NCBI RefSeq assembly: GCF_037975245.1
Contig: NC_092569.1
Span: 33,069,668 to 33,133,667, forward strand
Origin: Apostichopus japonicus
Taxonomy: Eukaryota; Echinodermata; Holothuroidea; Aspidochirotida; Stichopodidae
Length of the DNA stretch: 64,000 nucleotides
Direction of reading: 5' to 3'
A program made the translations under genes and the position numbers. Shown here piece after piece: positions 58,819 through 64,000 of the stretch. Numbering within the stretch: the stretch's first letter is position 1; each line of letters starts with the position of its first letter. The notes under the pieces are model-generated. The model saw nothing but the letters and a program-made list of their open reading frames with translations. It was not told the DNA's origin and did no database searches.

Positions 58819-59083
58819 GTATTACAGCGACGTAGATTGGATTCTGTAAATTTTAATAGAAGTTGGAAAGACTTCAGAAATGGCTTTGGCTTTCTAGGGA
58901 GTGAGTTCTGGATCGGAAATGAGAAAATTGCCTACTTAACAAATCAAAAGCGGTACCAACTGAGAATGGACTTTCAGAACGTTGCTGGAGAAACTTACTA
59001 TGTAACATACGACGAGTTCCGTATCTCAGATGAATGGGGGAAATATTATATATCAAGTTTAGGTAAATTCCTAATATCAGATG
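58819..59083 (+). CDS. Gene C exon: first FReD, middle part
   Basis: It is homologous to 11002-11266 (VLQRRRLDSVNFNRSWKDF, FLGSEFWIGNEKIAYLTNQ), phase 0 to 1, donor GTAAGT, and open throughout. Confidence 0.85.
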
Positions 59084-59936
59084 GTAAGTGTCTTTCACAT
59101 TCTTATTCAATATAAAGCCAAATAATAAGAATATCATTTATGTCAAATGTAAACGTGCATAAACTGAAAGGTGTATTCTAAGAACGAATGGATCTTTTGG
59201 AGGTAGACTTTACATGTCAATTATCTTTTCTTAGTTTGAAGAAACTGCTACAATATATATAGTTCGAGTATACATATAGTAAATCAGCGAGTACAATGAC
59301 GATACAACACATATATTAGCGATAACAGTATGATCATATGATTGTGAGTACAAGCTCAAAGCGCGAGTTTAAATACTTAATCTTGCATTAGTATCTATAC
59401 TATATTTGCAAAATGCCTTCATGAGTTAAAGTGTGATTACGAACTCAATACAAGACTGCCTCGTACTCAACACTAACATTGTCTCTGACCAAGGAACCGT
59501 ATGTACCGTTTGTACAACAGAACGCTTACACTGAATACAGTTACGTCCCCCAGTTTCATCAGCACAACCAACGCAAACGAAATTTGGAAGTTTCTATTAA
59601 TTGTCTTTTTTGTCAGAGAGCAGTATACTTTCACCGAGAGAAACCCTGTAACAAAAGCTATGACTATCTGGCTTCAGTTGTACAACAAATGATGGGGTGT
59701 TATCTCGTAATGTTCAATAACTATTAATATAAATGTGACAAAGGAACGGTCACTGCGTGATTTAAAATGTTCTGTAGTCATTCGAACTGCTTCTGAAAGT
59801 GTGTTACTTTCCTTTAACCTTCTGACAGCCAACTATTGAAGTAATGAAAAAAACCTTTTCTTTGGCACGTGTCATATTCGTTGTGTCTGTATCAGGTTAC
59901 TTTTATTTACCCTTTTTTTCCTTTCCTGTTGTCTAG

Positions 59937-60148
59937 AATTAAAAACTGAATGGTGTCCAGCTAATGAGATATTTAGCAATGAGACATGTGAGAGGACTTG
60001 TGAAGACCCCGATACTTGCATATCGGCTACCTCTCGCACAGAATCAGAGCAATGTGTTTGCGTCGGTGAATATCTGAGACAGCAAGAACAATGCATCCCT
60101 CTGAATCAATGTAACTGCTTCGTTGATGAAAAAGGAAGTGTATTAGGG
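59937..60148 (+). CDS. Gene C exon: TIL domain
   Basis: It is homologous to 12503-12714 with all nine Cys retained. It reads ELKTEWCPANE at the start and VGEYLRQQEQC near the end, slightly more diverged than A against B. Donor GTCAGT. Confidence 0.83.
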
Positions 60149-60685
60149 GTCAGTACGGTTCTTTCAGGACATTTTTAAGCTTTACTCTTACTTCATTGTC
60201 CATATCATTAGAAGAAAATCTTCTACTATTTAAACTTGTTGATTATTACATTACATTTACAGATAACCGAGTAGCGCTCACATCGCGGTTGGGAAGGGGC
60301 ATAAACCCCACCTCCGTAGCCAGTTCTGGCAAAACTGTCAGTCAGGAACGTATTACATTAATCAGGAAGATAAGACATACAAGTTTGCATCCCCTTATAA
60401 ACCAAAAACAAAGTTCATGGATACTTCATACCATAGTCTTGCGGTTACGACTAATTGTAGGCCTAATGTTAAGTCGCAATAAGCCGTTGAATGCAACATT
60501 TGACGACTACCTTTGTTCTTGATAGCGGATCCATAGGCCCCCTACATCGGAGTTGGTTTAAAAAAAAACAACATAAAACTTGTTCAACATTGGTCATCCA
60601 TTGTTGACATCCTGTTCATTTCACTGTGAAAATTTGTGACAAATAATTTATTTACTATTTTTTTTCTCTGAATATCTTAAATTAG

Positions 60686-60823
60686 GAGGGCAAGTTTTAC
60701 ATCAATTCAAGATGTACACGAAATTCAACTTGTAGGAACAATCGTCTTATAGATGAGAGTTACCAGTGTAGTGATGACGCAACCTGTGATGAGAGGAACG
60801 ATGTCCGTAAATGTTACTGCAAT
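60686..60823 (+). pseudogene. Gene C: partial duplicate of the VWC/EGF-like exon
   Basis: After acceptor aaattag this fragment repeats the first 138 bases or so of exon 5 of A and B (EGKFYINSRC to RKCYCN). It then departs from them and reaches TAA at 60854-60856 within an intron-like pyrimidine-rich stretch. No good donor is visible at its end. It looks like the relic of an unequal exchange or incomplete gene conversion placed directly before the full exon at 60862. Confidence 0.7.
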
Positions 60824-60861
60824 AACTTGTTTATTTGTTGTTTCTTTTTGGCTTAACACAG

Positions 60862-61170
60862 GTTGGCGATTTTTACGTCAATTCAGGATGTACACGAAGA
60901 TCAACTTGCCAAAACAACCAGATTATAGAGGCGAGTTACCAGTGAAGTGATCACGCAACCTGTGCTGAGAGGAACGGTGTCCGTAAATGTTACTGCAATC
61001 CAAACTACGAAGGGGACGGAGAGACGTGCACAAGCGTACTCCCAAAAGATTGCTACGAGCTTTATGTTTCCGGTACACTCAGTGATGGTGTTTACACCAC
61101 TTACCCTGATGGTTGGCCAAGCGGCATTCAAGTTTACTGTGAGATGGAAAGTAACGGAGGAGGATGGACG
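60862..61170 (+). CDS. Gene C exon: VWC/EGF-like plus FReD start, with TGA
   Basis: The exon has 103 codons between acceptor ttaacacag and donor GTGAGT, phase 0 to 0. It opens VGDFYVNSGC, and the EGF-like part ends CYCNPNYEGDGETC. The FReD start is PKDCYELY. The 28th codon (60943-60945) is TGA where A and B have Cys (TGT), just before SDHATC. The first third is more diverged from A and B than the FReD part, as if it came from another paralogue. Confidence 0.72.
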
Positions 61171-61413
61171 GTGAGTTTTGCAACATTTAATGATTTAAAT
61201 TTTGAACTTTCTCACATTATACTTTACTTTCCTCAAAATGATGCACCGCAGATCTCGTTGAGATGAACTTGACCATTTTAGGAAAAAAATCAAGAAAAAA
61301 ATACTCAAAAAAAATATCTCAATTTCACAATATCCATTTCTTTGTTAACTACTTTACGGCTTTGGATGTCATGCATTATACAGTTGGAGTACCTTTTTTT
61401 CTTCATTTCATAG

Positions 61414-61675
61414 GTTTTCCAGCGACGATCGAATGCCTCCGTTGACTTTTATCTTGGTTGGTTGGACTACAAGAACGGTTTTGGTAATAAAAATCAAGAC
61501 CACTGGCTAGGTAACAAATATATCCATTCTATGACCAACCAGAAAACGTACCAACTTCGTATTGATCTAAGGGACTCCGGCTCATCATCGAAATACGCCG
61601 TTTATTCGACTTTCAGCATTAATAACGAGACAGACAAGTATCGACTATCAATTGGATCATACAGTGGAAATGCAG
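61414..61675 (+). CDS. Gene C exon: complete FReD, middle part
   Basis: It is homologous to 14535-14796 with the same phases and donor GTGAGT. It keeps VFQRR, DYKNGFGNKNQDHWLGN and YQLRIDL, with INNETDKYRLSI where A and B have ITDEADKYRLSV. Confidence 0.9.
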
Positions 61676-63754
61676 GTGAGTAGTTGATGTTCTAATCATT
61701 GAAGCATACATAAATCTGGAACGATTACGTCAATTAGGAAAAGCGTGAAGACCCCCCTCCCCCCCCAAAAAAAACAACACAAATACAACAACACAAAGAA
61801 ACGTGCCAACCAAGGAGGATCACGTGACGTGCTCCCCTATAGCAATTCATTCTTGTAGTACTCCTTAAATGTTTATTCTAAAACAACTAATGTCTTGATC
61901 TCATAGCTACCGTATTTCTGGCTAAATGATATATGAGTTCAATGTTTACAGCAATTTTCAATTCCAAACATTGCTATTTTCTTTCAAACGTTTGAACTAC
62001 AGTTGGAACGCACGTAGGTTTTCAGGACTATATACAATGTGTGCAGACATAAGAAGCAGACAATTAGATTCGCTGTTCCTTGGCAACACAGGTCTCCTTG
62101 CCGTGTTTGCACGTAACAAACACCTGACAATATATAAAACTATGACAGTAGATATTCTAATAGTAGCCAAGCTCTATGTATTTCTGACACAGAGAAATTA
62201 AATCTCAACATCACTATCATCCCAACCTAAACGAATATTCTGAAATTTGACGTAAATGTCTGTTGCCTTACCGCGCGCTGTTGCCTACGAAACTCCCAAC
62301 ACTTACAAAGGGTTAATAATATATGAGTAGTACCTGGAAGTATGTCACATGTGCCTTCACGTAACTGTGGTATGTATATTCGATGATTCTCATATCTGAA
62401 AATGTTGAGGCGCTATGTTAATATAATCATGTTATATATAAAGTCATCTAGGGTTTATCATTCACAGAACATTGAAACAGAGGAATCAGAAAGGATGTAG
62501 TTTTCAATATTCGTCTGTATAGATTAGAGAAATTTTGATCAATCAATCAGCCTGTTCGAAGAAGTTATACGTACGAGACTAGATGGCACATGTCGATAAG
62601 AACTAAATATTTCAATTTCAATGGTCAATATCATTCAAGATTTTCATAAATGTAATATATCGACGTTTGGTTAGTTTCTCGAAACCTAAAATATTAGCTA
62701 CTACATTCATAGTAAATTCTCTTTATGCAATGTCGGTTCTATTCTTCATTAAAACATATTTATTTCATGATTTGTGTATAGTGTAAATTCCAATCTACGT
62801 TTATAGTCCAACGTATGAGCTCAGGTTGAAAGATACAAAGATTACAAAGTGCTTTAGATATAGGGTAAAGAATTGAACAATCGATGGCAATAACACCCTG
62901 TATACCTTGTATACAGTAGAACAGGGAACTTGGAGCCGGGCAGATATTATATTACAACCATAATAATGACATAAATAATTATGCAGTCTATTTGATTTTT
63001 GTGTTATTGGGAGATGGCCTTTTCAGCAAAATGCAATTATTACTTTGTATGTAATAAAAACAAGTAAGATTACTCAGGACTAGATCCTTCAACGATACCC
63101 TTGTTTTCCTAAATTGAATAATATAGGAAGCTACATCACACAGCCCCCCCCCCCCCCCACACCCTCCTTATCCAAGTTCGAAGAGAGCCTTAGTTAGCCT
63201 ATGTGGTACAATAAAAAAAATAAGTACTGGGTTGAATGAGGGAATAAATGAAAAGTTGGTTATGCAAATTAAATTATACATCATATTATTCAACAAATTA
63301 CAACATTAAACACCGTGACAAACAAGAAATTTATAACTAGAGTTTGACAGAGTTAGTAAGCTTATTTTTTACCTTCAAAATAACAATCAAATAAATAAAA
63401 GAATGAATAGTAGTGTTAAATGCCGATAAATAAATAAAAATGAAAGAGCGATATTAGCGACTCTAGTAACCCAAACGTACTATTTGGTTAAAGTAGTTTC
63501 CCCATATGTATGTTACTCTTGTAGCGGCACTGTATTTCAAGCGGAACAAAAATTAAAAAAACATAAAAACGTCCTTGCAAAGACAAATTACCTACTTATT
63601 CATCTTAGTTAATGAACACAAAAAACAAACAAGCGGAACTGACGTTATTATCTTGTCAGGACAAAAACGCACTGCCCTCTAACTTGTATACACTGTTCGA
63701 TCGTTCAAAGTCGATAAATTGATCGGTTTATTTAGTCTTTCTTGTTTCTTGCAG
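61676..63754. other. Last intron of gene C
   Basis: It is about 2.1 kb, longer than in A and B (about 1.6 kb). Part of it (about 62180-62700) has no counterpart in A or B. No additional exon is visible. Confidence 0.6.
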
Positions 63755-64000
63755 GCTATGATCGTTTGTCTGGTAGCAACAATAAGCAATTCAGTACAAA
63801 AGACCAGGACAACGACGGATACAGTAGTTACGACTGTGCGGAGGGACATCGAGGAGCCTGGTGGTACGGTTATTATTATGATTATTATTATAGTTACTGC
63901 CGTGAGGGAAACACTTGCTATTTTTACCCTTATGGCAATAACTGTCATTATTGTGGATATTCAAATCTCAACGGAGACTACGACGGCTCGCGAGGGACGC
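63755..64000 (+). CDS. Gene C last exon (cut by window end): FReD C-terminus with 32-residue insertion
   Basis: It is entered in phase 1 after cttgcag and is open to the end of the window. FSTKDQDNDGYSSYDCAE and GHRGAWW are followed by a 32-residue insertion with four Cys and TAT-coded Tyr runs (YGYYYDYYYSYC), then SNLNGDYDG. This is the shortest of the four insertions, still about 26 residues longer than in usual FReDs. The stop codon lies beyond the window. Confidence 0.9.

Larger units (their letters stand above)
57625..64000 (+). pseudogene. Gene C: third FReD-TIL-FReD copy with in-frame stop; truncated by window end
   Basis: Seven exons correspond to genes A and B: 57625-57655, 58310-58482, 58819-59083, 59937-60148, 60862-61170, 61414-61675 and 63755 onward. 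Exon 5 is disturbed. A partial copy (60686 to about 60823) is followed 38 bp later by a second, full copy with its own acceptor. The second copy has TGA at 60943-60945 where A and B have a Cys codon (TGT). The first partial copy lacks a usable donor. A full-length product therefore looks impossible without skipping or an assembly error, and I call it a probable pseudogene. The downstream FReD exons are intact and as well conserved as in A and B, so the damage may be recent, or an internal start may still be used. Confidence 0.65.

Noticed and set aside
60943-60945. Selenocysteine reading of TGA at a Cys position in gene C
   Set aside because: There is no sign of a SECIS element, the 3' end is outside the window, and the adjoining exon fragment shows ongoing decay. 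A nonsense change is simpler.

Overview
The window is AT-rich animal genomic DNA with GT-AG introns, many (TA)n microsatellites, hAT-type miniature transposons and foldback elements. It is not prokaryotic. The only confidently recognised genes are secreted fibrinogen-related domain (FReD) lectins. FReD expansion, a TIL/EGF-like domain in the same protein and foldback elements fit a marine invertebrate deuterostome, and an echinoderm such as a sea cucumber is my best guess. That is an inference, not something the sequence proves.

Layout: (i) 821-1323 is the last coding exon of an upstream FReD gene, copy 0. (ii) 9580-16756 is gene A, with seven recognisable coding exons and an open frame. (iii) 38269-44068 is gene B, with the same seven exons. 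(iv) 57625-64000 is gene C, with the same exons plus a partial duplicate of exon 5 and an in-frame TGA; the window ends inside its last exon. Between the genes lie large duplicated blocks: X (4142-7800 and 21692-26385), D (16757-20375 and 44069-49365, continuous with the A/B gene homology), Y (29553-31715 and 52527-54815) and Z (35480-38268 and 54827-57624, continuous with the B/C gene homology). The window is therefore a recent tandem array whose units have since been eroded by deletions and transposon insertions.

Each complete gene is predicted to encode, in order: the end of a signal peptide (its first exon was not found), a FReD cut short after its first two exons, a TIL domain, a VWC/EGF-like segment, and a complete FReD. 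The complete FReD has a Tyr/Cys-rich insertion at one point, between the WW motif and the SNLNG motif of the ligand/calcium-binding subdomain. The insertion is 92, 47, 41 and 32 residues long in copies 0, A, B and C (counted by eye; a typical FReD has about 6 there), while the sequence around it is nearly constant in A-C. It is built largely from TAT/TGT codon runs, which suggests slippage-driven diversification of a recognition loop. This is the most interesting feature of the window.

The rest is intergenic or intronic. It holds three families of foldback elements whose inverted ends are arrays of short repeats, hAT-like MITEs with visible 8-bp target duplications, a tRNA-like SINE fragment next to (TA)n tracts, a 52-bp-arm hairpin, and degenerate tandem repeats. 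A few minus-strand exon-like pieces around 25.9-29.0 kb could belong to another gene but are not identified.
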